A program made the position numbers and the translations under genes. A stretch of DNA of 64,000 bases. Source: Silurus meridionalis (lineage: Eukaryota; Chordata; Actinopteri; Siluriformes; Siluridae). Shown here one piece after another: positions 1 to 48,600 of the stretch (position 1 is its first letter; each line of letters starts with the position of its first letter). The stretch lies in assembly GCF_014805685.1 (NCBI RefSeq), contig NC_060906.1:8076346-8140345 (forward strand). The letters are read 5' to 3'. The notes beneath the pieces were generated by a model. The model had not been told where the DNA came from. It saw nothing but the letters and a program-made list of their open reading frames with translations, and made no database searches.

Positions 1-17
1 CTTGCTGATTTACAGCC

Positions 18-420
18 TAGAGGCCGATAGTGGATTTTACCGCTAGCTAGATTGGATCGTAATTGCTGTTGACCAATTAATCAACCGACAGTTTTTCAAA
101 TGGCTACAAACAATCCATGTAAAATATATTTTAAAAAAAGGACTGAAGCATCAAAATGTGCAAAATGAAATAAAAAGTTATATATTCATTAATAAATATA
201 ATTATATAATTCATAAATAATAATTATAATGTAGCGCTATCCGTGCAGCGTGCAGTTTCAAGTGTAAAAAAAAAAAAACAGCACATGGGATGTCAGTGAT
301 TCGCAATGACAGCTGTCCGGAAGCCGGAAAAACTATCGGTATGGATATTTGCCGATAGCCGATGGTTCCAGCAATCGATTACTGGTGCCAATTAATCTTT
401 TGTTAATCGATCGACCTCTA
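18..420. mobile_element. hAT-like non-autonomous repeat, family B
   Basis: The ends read TAGAGGCCGATAG and, inverted, TAGAGGTCGATCGATT. The interior carries the phrase ACTATCGGTATGGAT, which recurs at about 9500, 13160 and 37615. No coding capacity. The family assignment to hAT is by general resemblance of fish TATCGG-type repeats and is inferred. Confidence 0.6.
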
Positions 421-568
421 TACCAGACATCTTCATTATACGTGGAGGAACCCGATAAGGACAAAAGTTTGTGGACACCTGATCAAAAGACTAGAGGAAA
501 ACCGTGAAAGAGGGCAGGTAATGCTTTGAAGGTGTTCATTAGAAGAACTCAAAAGTCTGTTGACTTAC

Positions 569-16112
<15,544 letters not shown>

Positions 16113-16330
16113 CGTGACAACCGCTCATGAAGGTAAAATAACTTTTCTTTAAAAAAATATATTACGATTGTCTTCACGTGTGCCGACGTAAACAGGGTTA
16201 GCATGCAAGCGTCAAAACATGGCTAATGCCGCTAACAGCGAGTAGTGTCGCAAAATGTTACATTCACGACAGTTTAGCGCTCTCTTATGGCAGATCTGTT
16301 CATTCCTTCCTTTAGAGCGGATAAACCCAT
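16113..16330 (-). promoter_or_regulatory. elp3: Likely elp3 5' UTR and promoter region
   Basis: Sequence immediately 5' of the elp3 start codon. It contains a CACGTG E-box at about 16175 and several CG dinucleotides, unlike the AT-rich sequence further out. The transcription start is not determined. Confidence 0.4.
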
Positions 16331-17180
16331 ATTTTATCCTACTGTAGGGCCAAATATCATAATAAACGCTGCATTATACAATTATACATGCATTATATTA
16401 TTATAAATAATATTCAAATAAAAGTTTCCATGCTTCCTCTCATTAATAACTTAATACTGTTTAAAAATACAGAAATAAATAGAAAAGATGACTGTAATAT
16501 GCACAACTATTCATGCAGTTTTACTTTCAAAATTTACTTAAGGGAAAACTTGCAGTGCAATGAGAGACAATCCAATATAATGTAGAATAGAGTTTGATGT
16601 CTAATACATATATACAATGACCTCTATTGAGAGGCATGAAGCTGGTTTTTATTTTTCTAAAGTTTTTCCAAATGGCATGTTCTCCTTTTTTTCTCCCTTT
16701 TCTTATAAATGTCATGGTGGACAAATCATGCAAATGAATTTCACAGGCCTTCAGTGGTGTCCTACCTGAATTAACCCACCGCTTAATAGCATCATTATGA
16801 CGCCACGGCTATAGAAAGCATCAATATTATATAGAAAAGCAGTAGAATAGAGCGGACAGGAATCTCATACAGTCAGAAAGTCATTACTAAAGCAAGGAAA
16901 CCCAAGAACACAATTCAACAAGTCTCCTTTCACTGTAGCCACAGCTGCACCCCCTGCATAAATCATCTCTAGCAGAAGTATAGTAACCTTATAAAACAAC
17001 CCTGGGTTTTCCCTGCATTTTTGTTAATTTTTTCCACACATTGCAGTTTTCCTGGGGATTTTAAGTTAAGGCAAATTGTGTGTTTGTGTGAAATAAAACA
17101 CATAAGTATAAATGATTCATAAAGAAGATTAGCAACTGTTTGAATTGTTTTGGCCGACATTTCCTAAAGATGTCGCAGAG
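16331..17180. other. Intergenic, no gene seen
   Basis: AT-rich stretch between elp3 and slc25a24. The open frames here have no recognisable protein spelling. Confidence 0.5.
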
Positions 17181-17181
17181 T

Positions 17182-17264
17182 TTTGGTTGCAGAAACACTT
17201 AATTTTCAAGACGGACTTTTTCTTGAAATGTCAGTCTTGAAAATTAAGTGTTTCTGCGACCAAA
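17182..17264. repeat. Near-perfect 31-bp hairpin
   Basis: Arms 17182-17212 and 17234-17264 are inverted copies (TTTGGTTGCAGAAACACTTA and on to TTTTCAAGAC). 30 of 31 positions match, and the remaining one is a G-T wobble as RNA. The loop is 21 bases. It could be a short palindromic transposon relic or an RNA hairpin. Confidence 0.8.
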
Positions 17265-17454
17265 TCAATTTATTTTTCTCTGTTGCTTGAAGCTGTTGCT
17301 TGAACCAATCAGAATGTGATTTGGACAATTCAAGGCCTCCAGTCATGGCAGCATTTTTTTGTCCATTTTGGAATGATAAAAACTGATATTAAATCCACAG
17401 ATATATATTGAGCTTGTGCAGTTTGCTACAGCTGCTGTTTTAACAAGTCTGACT

Positions 17455-17570
17455 AGTGTGCTCTATAACCATCAGTCAATGGTGTAAAAGCATTTCACTG
17501 CATGTTGTGCTCTGTATGTATGTGTATGTGACAAATAAAATTTGAATTTGAAATTGAAAAGCTGATGTGA
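17455..17570 (+). repeat. LINE 3' tail
   Basis: CATTTCACTGCATGTTGTGC, then GTATGTGACAAATAAAATTT GAATTTG-type tail, typical of fish non-LTR elements with short tail repeats. Confidence 0.6.
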
Positions 17571-18228
17571 CTGGACGCCTGCTATGGGGGGGCCTTGGAT
17601 TGTCGAAATCTGATTGGTTAAAACAACAGTTTCAAGCAACATAGATTTGAACCTACCAAGAGCCAGGGCTGTTCATTCACAGCAATACGCGATGCGACGG
17701 CTGAATTCTGATTGGAGAGAAACTCCTAGACACAGTGCACCCAAAGGAAACACTATAAAATGAAGAGAATAGACTACTGGACAAAATATATATTAAAAAC
17801 ATGTCAGTGATTCTGATAGAGTTTAGGGCAGCAGAAACGATCTTGCCCACCCTTGCGGCTCGCCACTTTCTGCTTTAGATGAAATCCTGCTCGGCTCCTG
17901 ATTTTAATACCTGACTGAGGTGGTCTCTGCCTGTTCAGTTTTCACATAAGCAGTGGACAATTTGCTGGATGTTAATAAACAGTCTCTTTAAGCCTGTATT
18001 TACAGACCTATTTTTATATAATTAACAGTTGGCAAGCAGTGCAATGTTTACACTGTATATCAGACCTGTGTCATAGTGAAAAGTTTAATATGGGATTGAA
18101 TTTGAGATTGAATGTTAGTTAACATATTGATAAACCCATTATATTACTTACATTTCCTCTAAAATGAGAAGAGAGAGAGCAATAATATATAGAGAGAAAT
18201 AATAATGGATATGTAATTGATTTAATGT

Positions 18229-18267
18229 ATACATACATACATACATACATACATACATACATACATG
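18229..18267. repeat. (ATAC)n microsatellite
   Basis: Ten or so ATAC units, adjoining the Tc1 end that follows. Confidence 0.95.
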
Positions 18268-18540
18268 TACAGTGGGGCAAAAAAGTATTTAGTCAGCCAA
18301 CAATTGTGCAAGTTCTCCCATTTAAAAAGATGAGCAAGGCCTGTAATTTTCATCATAGGTACACTTCAACTATGAGAAACAAAATGGAAAGAAAAAAAAA
18401 TCCAGAAAATCATATTGTCTGATTTTTAAAGAATTTATTTGCAAATTATGGTGGAAAATAATTATTTGGTCACCTACAAATCTCAACTGCTTCATTTCCA
18501 ATTCTTGGTCTAGAGTGCTGAGATGAAAACGATACCCCTG
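18268..18540. mobile_element. Tc1-like terminal fragment
   Basis: CAGTGGGGCAAAAAAGTATT, TAGTCAGCCAACAATTGTGC and ATCATAGGTACACTTCAACT are the terminal region of a common fish Tc1 family. No opposite end and no transposase. Confidence 0.75.
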
Positions 18541-19199
18541 GCTGTATGTATGTCCTGAAGCTTCATCCCAGACCTCTTCGCTCTCTAGTTCTGTGGGTTC
18601 AAGGTGGAACCGTTGATGATCGAAGTGGAAGTTTGGATGAAACTAGTAGAGAAGAACTAGCTGTATTAGAACAACTGCTGTATGACCTATAAAGAGAAGT
18701 CGTCGCTGCATTACAGAAACCCCTGAGGGTACAAACAGTAGTGCGTTGCCAACACAACTGTCCTGCCATGGAGATGATGAGTCAGAACATGAGTATTTCA
18801 CTTGCTCGAGAGGAAGTGGACTGGGTAAAAGTATACAGAGTGACAGGGAATAATATATTATGGGGCAGAACCCAGAAGTTGATTAAGGGCTACTCTCTAA
18901 GAGGGTAACCTTTCTCATTATGCAAACCATGACTGGGAGACATTCTCATTCCAGTATGTGTTATATCAGTGTGTTATTGAGTTATATGAGGAATAAAATC
19001 TTTTCACTCTTTACACAAAGAAATAAAGGAGAATACTTGCAAATCCTGGGGAAAATAGTGAAGAGTGAGAGTAAATGGGGTCTGGTGTTGTAACCTGACA
19101 CTCGGGGAAGTAGTAAAGCGCTGGGGCTGAAGTGTGTGTTTATGCAGTAGGGTGTGTCTTTTGCTACACACGCACACACACACACACACACGCAGAGCT

Positions 19200-19447
19200 A
19201 CACTACGAGTTATTAACCCTTCCCTTTTTTTTTTGCAAAATTTCCACCTTTTCTTTGCTGTTTTTTGTTTTTAAATAACCGACTCAGCCGAGACTTTCTC
19301 CCCCAGGCTCGGACGGGACTTGATGCCGCTGCCGGCCCGCTGCTCTGCTCAGACCTCCGCGGTTCCGGTCCGGTTTCGTTTTTTGACTCGTTCACGCTGG
19401 GTTTAGGTTATTAACAGCAATTTTATTTATTTATCACACTGACAGTA
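19200..19447 (+). promoter_or_regulatory. slc25a24: slc25a24-like 5' UTR and promoter region
   Basis: GC- and CG-rich patch at 19280-19380 (CCGCTGCCGGCCCGCTGCTC, CCGCGGTTCCGGTCCGG) directly before the start codon, in otherwise AT-rich DNA. This is consistent with a CpG-type promoter. The start site is inferred only. Confidence 0.5.
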
Positions 19448-39157
<19,710 letters not shown>

Positions 39158-40045
39158 GGCGTATAAGTGTAGGTGTGTATGTGTGAAGAGTAGGTGACAG
39201 GGGGTCGGGAGGGGGTTGTATGTGTAAAAGTAAGAGCCGAAGAGATGTAAAAAACATGGAATAGTTGTTGAGAAGCTTAGAACCAAAAGTGTCATCCCAA
39301 ATGAACCATAAGCCGGAAGGAGTCCAACGTAGGCCTCGAATGTGACTGAGTTTATTTCCTGAATACCAACACAACAGGTTTTGTGCAATTCATAACGATA
39401 AGATCTGATCCAGAGGATCTGCTGGAGCTGAGCAATATGAGCACATATATCTTGTGAAAATGGATTTTATACTTAAACATCTACAGTCTACTTTCTGGGC
39501 TCGAACCGACCAATAGGAAGATTTATTGCATTCGAGGCAGAAATGCAGCTTTTACATTTAAAGAGAATTTACTTGTGGTTTTATGTGAAACAAATCATGT
39601 TAAAAAATATATATTCAAAGCCAAATCATCCACATTAACTCCTGTTTAAAGCCTAGTACTCCAGCAAGGCAGTTTTTATTTTTTTTCCACTCCGTCCATT
39701 TGTCTCAGGTTTACTTTTTTTTTTTTTTTTTACGTTTATTAACGAGATTTCAGTTCCAGGAGCGAAAGTTTACTCAAGCAAAACCTCGTCCATCTCCGCT
39801 CACCCAATCGTCCAGCGTTTATTGTTTGTTCTACCTTTAGATTCGTTTGTCCTTGTTGGTAAAAAAAAAAAAAAAAAAATGCACTTATCGATCATTTTGC
39901 AGATTATAAAAAAAATAAATAAATGTGCCTTATGAAAACTGATCCCAATATATATGCAGACTGTTCATTCATTATCAGTGAATCCTGTTTACATCGCAGC
40001 GAGTTTTTCAACATATTTCAATAAACACGGTGATTTTGCATTTTC
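39158..40045 (+). promoter_or_regulatory. slc25a24: slc25a24 3' UTR with poly(A) signal
   Basis: AATAAA at 40020-40025 is followed by GT/T-rich GTGTTCGTCTGTTTCTC, a good cleavage context about 860 bases after the stop. An earlier AATAAATAAAT near 39915 is an alternative. Chosen by motif only. Confidence 0.5.
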
Positions 40046-40261
40046 GTCTCTCGTGTTCGTCTGTTTCTCTCTGATAAAAAAAAAAAAAAAACCCAGGATC
40101 GTTTATTTTGAAGGTGAAGCAGCAATGCTCTCTGGCGCCATCTATTGGGGGAAATATTTTTTCCCACCACTTCGAATAGGTGTTGATTTCATGCAATACA
40201 GAAGAAAAAGTAAGGTTTCTATATTTTTTTTAAGAAAATTCTTTCTTTACATAATCGCAAG

Positions 40262-40490
40262 GATGTTAGGAAGGTCAGACATGATACAGAGCCCCTGGAG
40301 CACAGAGGATTACGGGCCTTGCTCAGGGGCCCCAAAACCTGTCGATCAGCAACCCAGCGCCTGAGCTACTGGAGAGTTTAAGTGTTTTACATTGTACTTG
40401 ATTTACTCCCACAAGTATAAAAGGAAAGAGGTAGCTCAGTGGATAAGATGTTGGGCTTCTGATTGGAAGGTCATGAGTTCAAATCTGTAT
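40262..40490. repeat. SINE-like modules downstream of slc25a24
   Basis: GGCCTTGCTCAGGGGCCCC and GTCGATCAGCAACCCAGCGC, then the tRNA-like module GAGGTAGCTCAGTGGATAAG with GGTCATGAGTTCAAATC. Confidence 0.55.
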
Positions 40491-41670
40491 AACTGAGAAA
40501 ATTAAATATATATTTTTTTTTATTTGAAACAACTTCTACCACATATACACATTTTATTTCTATAAAGAACACATGATGCATAGACAATAAATCAGCAATT
40601 GTCAGAACACACACACACATTTCATCTTTCACTCGTTCATTCAATACATTTCTAACAGAGCACAATTGATCTCTGGGCCGTGTCTCTCTACTGCTTGGTT
40701 ATATTTTATTACATAGTTGATTGATTCTGTCTGGGCTTTTTGTTTGGTATTATATAAAAAAATCTATAAAAGATTTAAAAGGAAATCGAGTGTGTGAGTG
40801 GACGGGTTCTTGCATACAAAATGCAGTAGAAAACATGCAAATGCTGAACAAAGAGTTCAAATTCTGCCCCCCTGTAACCAATGCACACTTCAGTACATAT
40901 TGAATGAAATGAAATGAAGTCGAGTGCATGTGTAATGAGATATTGAACAGCAGAAACCCGTCCTTGCGTATCCAACAGTATAGCGACTCATGATTGACAG
41001 CTTCTCTCACCGATTGTCCCGCCTCCGGGTAAATAGTTTACACAGGGTTTTTAGTTTTGCCATCTAGTACATTTTACAGGTGTTGGGTACAAAAAAATAA
41101 AAACAAATAATAAAAAAAGGTCCATCAATAAGGCATATCTAAATAATACAATGTCGAGAAAAAGGATACAGTTTTTAGACCGAAAATGACAAGAATATTT
41201 GAGGGTATTGTTGTTGCTTGTTTTTTTTTTTTAATACTGACCATTAAATAGATTAAATTTTAAACTTCTAATTTTGCACAATGCACTTAATCCGTGACTC
41301 TATGAAGTAACAGCAGATCGTTATTGAGCTTCGTTCCCTGTTCAGAGGTACAGTGTTGAAAGAGTGAGCAGCAGTGTCAGTGTTCTCACTCTGTACGTAT
41401 TTAACAGCGATTGCATTGCACTCTCGGTCTTCTTTATAGTTAAAGTATAACACGTTATCAGTATATTCTTTTAAAACACATGCAAACACACACACACCAT
41501 CATATATATATTATTGCTGTTTCTTTTAAAAACTTATTCCAGGTAGATTTGCTGAGTGTTTATAGGCCATGACTCACTCCGATCTAATCTCAGGCTTTAA
41601 TCCAGGCTGATCCTTTAGCCCCGCCCCCCAACAGAGCACAAGATCTGTAGGAAGGATGGACGGACAGATG
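40491..41670. other. Intergenic or pde4dip 3' flank, no gene seen
   Basis: Lies between the convergent 3' ends. It may include pde4dip 3' UTR on the minus strand, but I could not choose a poly(A) site. AT-rich, no conserved frame. Confidence 0.4.
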
Positions 41671-41679
41671 AAAATAAAA

Positions 41680-41771
41680 AGAAGATGGATGGACAGACAG
41701 ATGAATGATATAGAGAGACGATGGATGGATGGATGGATGGATGGATGGATGGATGGATGGATGGATGGATG

Positions 41772-41822
<51 letters not shown>

Positions 41823-42150
41823 GATGAATAGGTGCATAGATTGAGAGAGAATCTGGATGAATGAATGGATGGAGAGAGAAGATGGATGGACGGACAGACA
41901 GATCGGTATAAAGAGAAAATGGATGGGTGAATAGATGGAAAGATTGAGAGAGAATTTGGATGGGTAGATGGAGAGGTAGAGACAAGATGAATATGGGTAG
42001 ATTGATAGAGAAGATAAATGGACAGACAGACAGATGATAGATATAGAGAGAAGATGGATGGATGGATAGATATAGAGAGAAGATGGATGGATGGATAGAT
42101 ATAGAGAGAAGATGGATGGATGGACAGACAGATGGATAGATAGATATAGA
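41680..42150. repeat. GGAT/ATAG minisatellite
   Basis: Pure GGAT (41715-41773) and GATA (41773-41822) blocks with diverged GGATGGA units to 42150. It creates a spurious 276-residue serine/isoleucine-rich frame on the minus strand. Confidence 0.9.
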
Positions 42151-42464
42151 AAAAAAAGATGGAAGGGATGTGAGATCTGGATTGAGTAATTGTCTGAAAG
42201 AAAGGAGTCAGTAACAGTAGAAGCTACAGGACACCGAATATATATATAGATAATGTACCAATTTGCAACAAAGTCTGAACCAGCAACCTTTTCATAAGAA
42301 CACTTGTTTCTTGCTACTTCAAGAAAAGACACCCGTACACCAACCGACCTGAGATCTAAACTACAGCGAAAGCTACAGGACCTGCTGTAGATCCCTGAGC
42401 ACAAACAACCAGTAAAATATATTTAAAGCTTTAAATGCGGAGGCCTGGTGAACCTTGAGCTCGT

Positions 42465-42646
42465 TCAGCACGGGGTGGCTGCAGCAGCTTGGAGCATTGA
42501 TCCTGCACTGCTAGGGCACATCTGTAGAGGGCGCTGAAGGCCAAAGCGCCGGGTTACCCATGAGAACTTTGTGCGCGGGGCCTGATCCGGGGCGGTCACG
42601 ATACTCGGTCCAGGATAGGAACCGAATCCAGCGTTCGAGACTTGAC
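42465..42646 (-). CDS. pde4dip: pde4dip last coding exon
   Basis: Encodes [40 protein letters not shown] and [20 protein letters not shown], then TGA at 42467-42465. It is open in the one phase the previous exon allows, and stopped early in another. Confidence 0.65.
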
Positions 42647-45600
42647 CTAAGAGTAGAAGATCTGTGTTAGAACAGTACAGTGTTCAGATAAAGAACTGTG
42701 TTCACACTACACTATATGGACAAAAGTTTGTGGACATCTGACCAAATTCCACATTTAGTCCCCAATTACTGATTGAATAAACTCCACTCTTCTGGGAAGA
42801 TGGATCATTTATGTACTGATGTAGGTGAGGTGAGGAGGCCTGGGGTGCAGTCAGCAATTCCAATTTGTCCCAAAGCTGTTTAATAGGGTTGAGGTCAAAG
42901 CTCTATAGCAGGAGGTCTTCACCATTATCATCATGAAGCTGGCTTTGTGCACATACACACGTATGGCTAAAAAAAAAATTGATGTGCCAAAACTTTTGTC
43001 TATACAGTATGAATAAAATGTTTTGAACGTGCACCAACATGCAAACGCACACTCCCAGAATCCAAACAGGCCCGGGGTGTACCTTTATCGTCCCAGCGAG
43101 GGCTGAAGGAGAAAGACTGGGGAGAAGGAGGAGAAAAGGAGCAGCCTAAAGACTCGATCCTGAGCTCGTTCTTCTAGAAGTACTCAGAGAAAGAGAAAGA
43201 GAAAGAGAGAGGGAAACAGTGAGTGGAAGTGAGGAATGTGTCAGGGTGTTGTGTAGCTGTTACACTCGGTTGGCTTGATGATATGAAATGCACGAGCAGA
43301 GGATTTAAACGCTTCGATGTGGAGGGAGGAGATTGTTTGTCTGAATTTCAAAGCGTGTGTAATATTACGACGACAGAATAGATCCAGTCTCCTTGTATGC
43401 CTGAATATTAATTAATGCAAATACTGGCATTATAGAGGGAAAGTTCATCGCAACAATGTTGGCTTCACAAAGCTAATCTGAAAGAAAGGGGGTGTGGATG
43501 GATGGAGTGGGAGAGAGAGAAGATGGATGGATAAATGGACAGATTGATGGATATACAGTAGAAAGAGGATGAATGGAGGGACAGACAGATGGATGGATAT
43601 AGAGAGAAGAGGGATGGGTGGAAGATGTGTAGATTTTGAGAGAGGATGGATAGGTGACTAGATGGAGGAATGGAGAAAGAATTTAAATGGATGGATGACT
43701 GGATGGAAAGATGCATGTATATAGAAAGAGGATGGATGGTCTATATATGAATATATTGAGAAAGAAGGTGGATTAAATGATAGATTAAGAGAGAATTTGG
43801 ATGGGTGGATGGATGGAGAGAGAATTTGGATGGATGGATGGAAGGATATAGAAAGAGGATTGATGGGTGGATAGATGTATATTAAAAGAAGATGAATTGG
43901 TTAATAGATTTAGAGAGAACTTGGATGGCTGGATGGATGAATGGATATAGAAAGAGGATAGATGGGTGGATATATGAATATATTGAGAGAGAAGATGGAT
44001 TGAATGATAGATTAAGAGAGAATTTAAATGGATGGATGGATGGATGGATGGATATAGATAAAGGATGGATGGATGGATATAGAAAGAGGATAGATGGGTG
44101 GATAGATGAATATATTGAGATAGGTAATGGATTGGATGATAGATTGAGAGAGAATTTGGATTGATGGATGGATTGATGGATGGATGGATGGATGGATGGA
44201 TGGCTGGATTTATGGAATAGATGGATGGAGTTGGAGAGAGAAGATAGCTGAATGAATGTACAGTTGGATGGATTTAGTGAGCAGATGGGTTGATAGATGG
44301 GTAGATGAGCAGATTGAGAGAGAAGATGGATTGATGAATCACATGCATCTGTAATCACATCTTTACTAATAATGAAGATGTTGGCGTTAACTTCTGCAGT
44401 TCATCTTGTTCCTAGACCTGTTTATGGACCCCACCATGTTCACCAGGAGTATCTGCCTCGTATGTTTCTAGGGTTACACTCTGAAAGGACTGGACTGGTT
44501 CAATGGTTTGGATGGACACCTTCCAGCCAATCAGAATCGAGTATCCAGACAGACCATTGGTATACATGACAAAGGATTTCATCTATGTTTTTTAAATGAA
44601 ACATCATTTACTGGGCTTAACACACCCCTTGAAATCATCATCCATCACACCAGGAACTCCTGGCCCAATTTCAACCCGTGATTGATTCATAACAAGAGGT
44701 TCTACTCTGTGCACTTGCTAGTTCTGAAGAAGGACAGAGGTTTGTGGTCAGGTCAAATCTAGATGAGCTGAAACTGATCCCTGAAAACCTTCTGTTGTAG
44801 ATCATAAAGTTATATAGCCAGTTTATTTGCTTGGTCTGACTCACCTCAAGGTTGCTGCGAGCTTTCTTCAACACGTCTCGTGTCCTGGACACTGCGAAGA
44901 CACCAGACCAATGAACAGAGCTTCATAACAAACGACCAGACCAGTGAAAATTGAAAAGCAGGCTCACGTTGGCTGACGATTAATTGCTCCATGCTGTCTT
45001 TGGTACGATTGGAGTTTCTCAGGGTCTCAAACGTATCCTTTAGGGTCGTCTCCTGTTCAGCAAGCTTTTGTCTCAGAGAGACAACTTCTTCTCTCAAAGT
45101 TTGCTCCTTCACACACACATAAACATACACTTTCAAGTAAATACATGAAAGATATAGCACAGAAGATCAGAGGAGTGTTTTTTGGGGATGAGGTCTCTCA
45201 GCCCTGGTCTTTTGACTTCCTGAAGTCTAACCTTTTGATGCTCTGGTGTCTCAGCGTTAGGGAGAGCAGCCCTCCAGAACATTTTAAGGGCAGACCCTAT
45301 CTCCTCCAGGATCTGCTTGAAGGTCTTGTGCTGGCCAGCATGCTCCTTAAACAGCCCTGAACAAATGATAAACAGAAAAACAAATGATGGAGCAACATAA
45401 GAAAATGAGCAGCTCTGGTATGCCAGTGGGTGGCACTTTTTTTTTTTTTTTACAGAAAAATGGAAACCATTCTAAATTGAAAATCAAGTACATATTTTAT
45501 GTTTGGGAAAAGATATTGAAACTTGATGGCATGTTACAGAAAACTGGGTGGAAACCAGAGAACCTGGAGGACATCCATCCCATCCTGATATGAGGAGAAC

Positions 45601-48600
45601 ATGCAGAGAAACTCTACACGGACCCACACTCAAGATTGAATTAGGGACCCTGGAGCTGGGTCAAAGCTAGGTGAAGCAGTGCCACGATGCCGTTCCATAA
45701 ATCGTTCCTCGGTTTGCTCTCGGATAACCAGCTTTCAGACTGACCTCCTGCGGGTTCATCTCCATGCCGGACTGCAGTGTCGCCTCCATCTTGCAGATGA
45801 GCGCTTTGCCCTCCAGGAGCTGCTGCTGCAAGGGACTGAAGTCGTCCCAGTGGCCCACAACATGACACCCTGTCCTGCATGCGAACAAGCCGTCTTGGCC
45901 CTCACCCTCAGGACGTCCTATACAGGGGTTCGGTACGTTTGTTACTCGTTACCTCCTTTTGAATACTCTCGCATCATTTAAAATCCTAGACCAGCTAAAT
46001 GTACAGTATATTAAATATCTAAGTAAAGTTCTACTGTATCATTCATGAAGAAAGTGTGGACCACTCACTGGAGGCTTGAAGCTGAGCAGAGAAGAATAAG
46101 GCTGGAGTTAAGAGCCCTGCATCCTGAACTGGAGGTGGTCGAGGCGAGTCTAGAAGAATCACAACAATAATGTTTTGTAGGGATGGTAGGATTCATAGAT
46201 TCGCATCGGCATAAAAGCTTTTTAGAAAGTGACCAATAGTTTGTGAGCGATATTTGCTATAAACATTGATTTCTTGTCGTTAAACTGTTGAGGTATCAAA
46301 GCACTACGGAGACCGAGGCGTGTGCTGAGAGTCGCATAGAATACAGATTAACATGGCAGAGGTAGAGCTGTCTCTTCCTGGAGACACAACAGGAAAATGA
46401 CGTCTGGTTTAAATCTTTTTTCTTCTTGCACAACAAAGGCCTGTTTGCGAGAAAGCCACGAGGGTAAAAGAAATAAAAGCGAACGATCGGTAGCGTATTA
46501 AATTGCAGAGCATCATATTTTTTCTGTTGTATCGTATTGCGTTGAAACGCTTTGTGTCGAGTCGAATGGAAATCGGATCGCGCTGCATCAAAAATGCCCT
46601 CAGTTATGGAGAAGCACAACCCTTGTAGTGACTAGATGCTGGTTGTTTATTTGCCTCACCATGGAAAATGTGTTTTCTAGCTGATAAGTGGAGCACGTCA
46701 GGATCAAGGCGGTCATTTAGCGTCTCCTCCATCGTGTACGTGTGAGACGGCGGCTCCTGCACGTCTGCTTCTGAAGTAGTAGAGATAAAAATGCATCAAG
46801 AACTGTCAGGATACAAGGTGTAAAACAATGAGTGTATATATGTATGATTTACCTTTACTGTCATGCAGTCTGTGGTATATCTGCAGTTCATACTGAAGTG
46901 CATGCACGACTCGTCTGCTCTCAGTGAGCTGCTGCTGGAGAATTTGAACTTCGTGCTGGAGCCTGAACACACCCACAAACCCACACACCCACACGGCATC
47001 GTCAGTGGCTGTCCATTTGATCGCTAGAACAGAAACCGTCGTCCCGTGCTAATATCGCCGTACCTGTTCGCGTTCTCCCGGATGACCTGTTTGTCCTGCT
47101 TCAGCTGCAGAAATGCGTTCGTCTGTTCTCTCATTTGGGCTTGCACCTGCCTGAACTGCCCCGCCCACTTTTCTGCTTCCAGCTCTGCCTGCTGCAGCCT
47201 GGAGCGCTCTAATAAGACCGCGTCCCGCAACTGCTCTGCCTGTTTCACGCCATCCACTGAAAAAACGCAAACGTCGACAGGTCAGATGTAAAGCCACTGT
47301 TCGTGCATTTCCCCAAAACATGCTGAATAGACGCAACATCAGATAGACATTTCTGTAGTATATACATTTTATGGACAAACGTTTGTGGACACCTGAGCAT
47401 AAGATTCATATGTGCTTTTTCAACATCAAATTCCATATTTAGTCATCATTTGCTGTTATAATAACCTCCACTCTTCTGGTAAGATATTACACTAAATGTT
47501 GTGGAGATTCATTTAGGCACAAGGGTGTTAGTAAAGTCAGATACTGATGTAGGTGAGGTGACGGGGTTCACATTCATCTCTAAGGTGTTCCATAGGGTTG
47601 AGAGCTCTATAGCAGGCCACTCAAGATCTTCCACTCCAACCCATGGAAAGCAGATGTTCATGGAGCTGTATGTATGCATATTTAGGGGCATTATCATGTT
47701 GGATCAGGTTTGGGTCTCCTTGTTCAAGTGGAGGGGAAAATTCATGCTGTCACATCCAAAGACATCCTATACAGGGAGTGCAGAATTATTAGGCAAGTTG
47801 TATTTTTGAGGATTAATTTTATTTGAGGATTTAATTTGAACAACAACCATGTTCTCAATGAACACAAAAAACTATTAATATCAAAGCTGAATATTTTTGG
47901 AAGTAGTTTTTAGTTTTAGCTATTTTAGGGGGATATCTGTGTGTGCAGGTGACTATTACTGTGCATAATTATTAGGCAACTTAACAAAAAACAAATTTAT
48001 ACCCATTTCAATTATTTATTTTTACCAGTGAAACCAATATAACATCTCAACATTCAAAAATATACATTTCTGACATTCAAAAACCAAACAAAACAAATCA
48101 GTGACCAATATAGCCACCTTTCTTTGCAAGGACACTCAAAAGCCTGCCATCCATGGATTCTGTCAGTGTTTTGATCTGTTCACCATCAACATTGCGTGCA
48201 GCAGCAACCACAGCCTCCCAGACACTGTTCAGAGAGGTGTACTGTTTTCCTCCTTGTAAATCGCACATTTGATGATGGACCACAGGTTCTCAATGGGGTT
48301 CAGATCAGGTGAACAAGGAGGCCATATCATTAGATTTTCTTCTTTATACCCTTTCTTGCCAGCCATGCTGTGGAGTACTTGGACGTGTGTGATGGAGCAT
48401 TGTCCTGCATGAAAATCATGTTTTTCTTGAAGGATGCAGACTTCTTCCTGTACCACTGCTTGAAGAAGGTGTCTTCCAGAAACTGGCAGTAGGACTGGGA
48501 GTTCAGCTTGACTCCATCCTCAACCCGAAAAGGCCCCACAAGCTCATCTTTGATGATACCAGCCCAAACCAGTACTCCACCTCCACCTTGCTGGCGCCTG

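Noticed and set aside
1..568. Possible tenth elp3 exon at the left edge
   Set aside because: The minus strand has no frame resembling the expected ENPAFRPDGLKLYPT segment; the region is a hAT-like repeat.
41574..42404. 276-residue minus-strand frame
   Set aside because: It translates the GGAT/GATA minisatellite ([10 protein letters not shown]) and has no splice or start support.
45729..45744. Donor GTCAGT at 45744 for the pde4dip exon
   Set aside because: It is a better consensus but breaks the reading phase with the next exon; GTTATC at 45728 keeps it and aligns with the mammalian protein.
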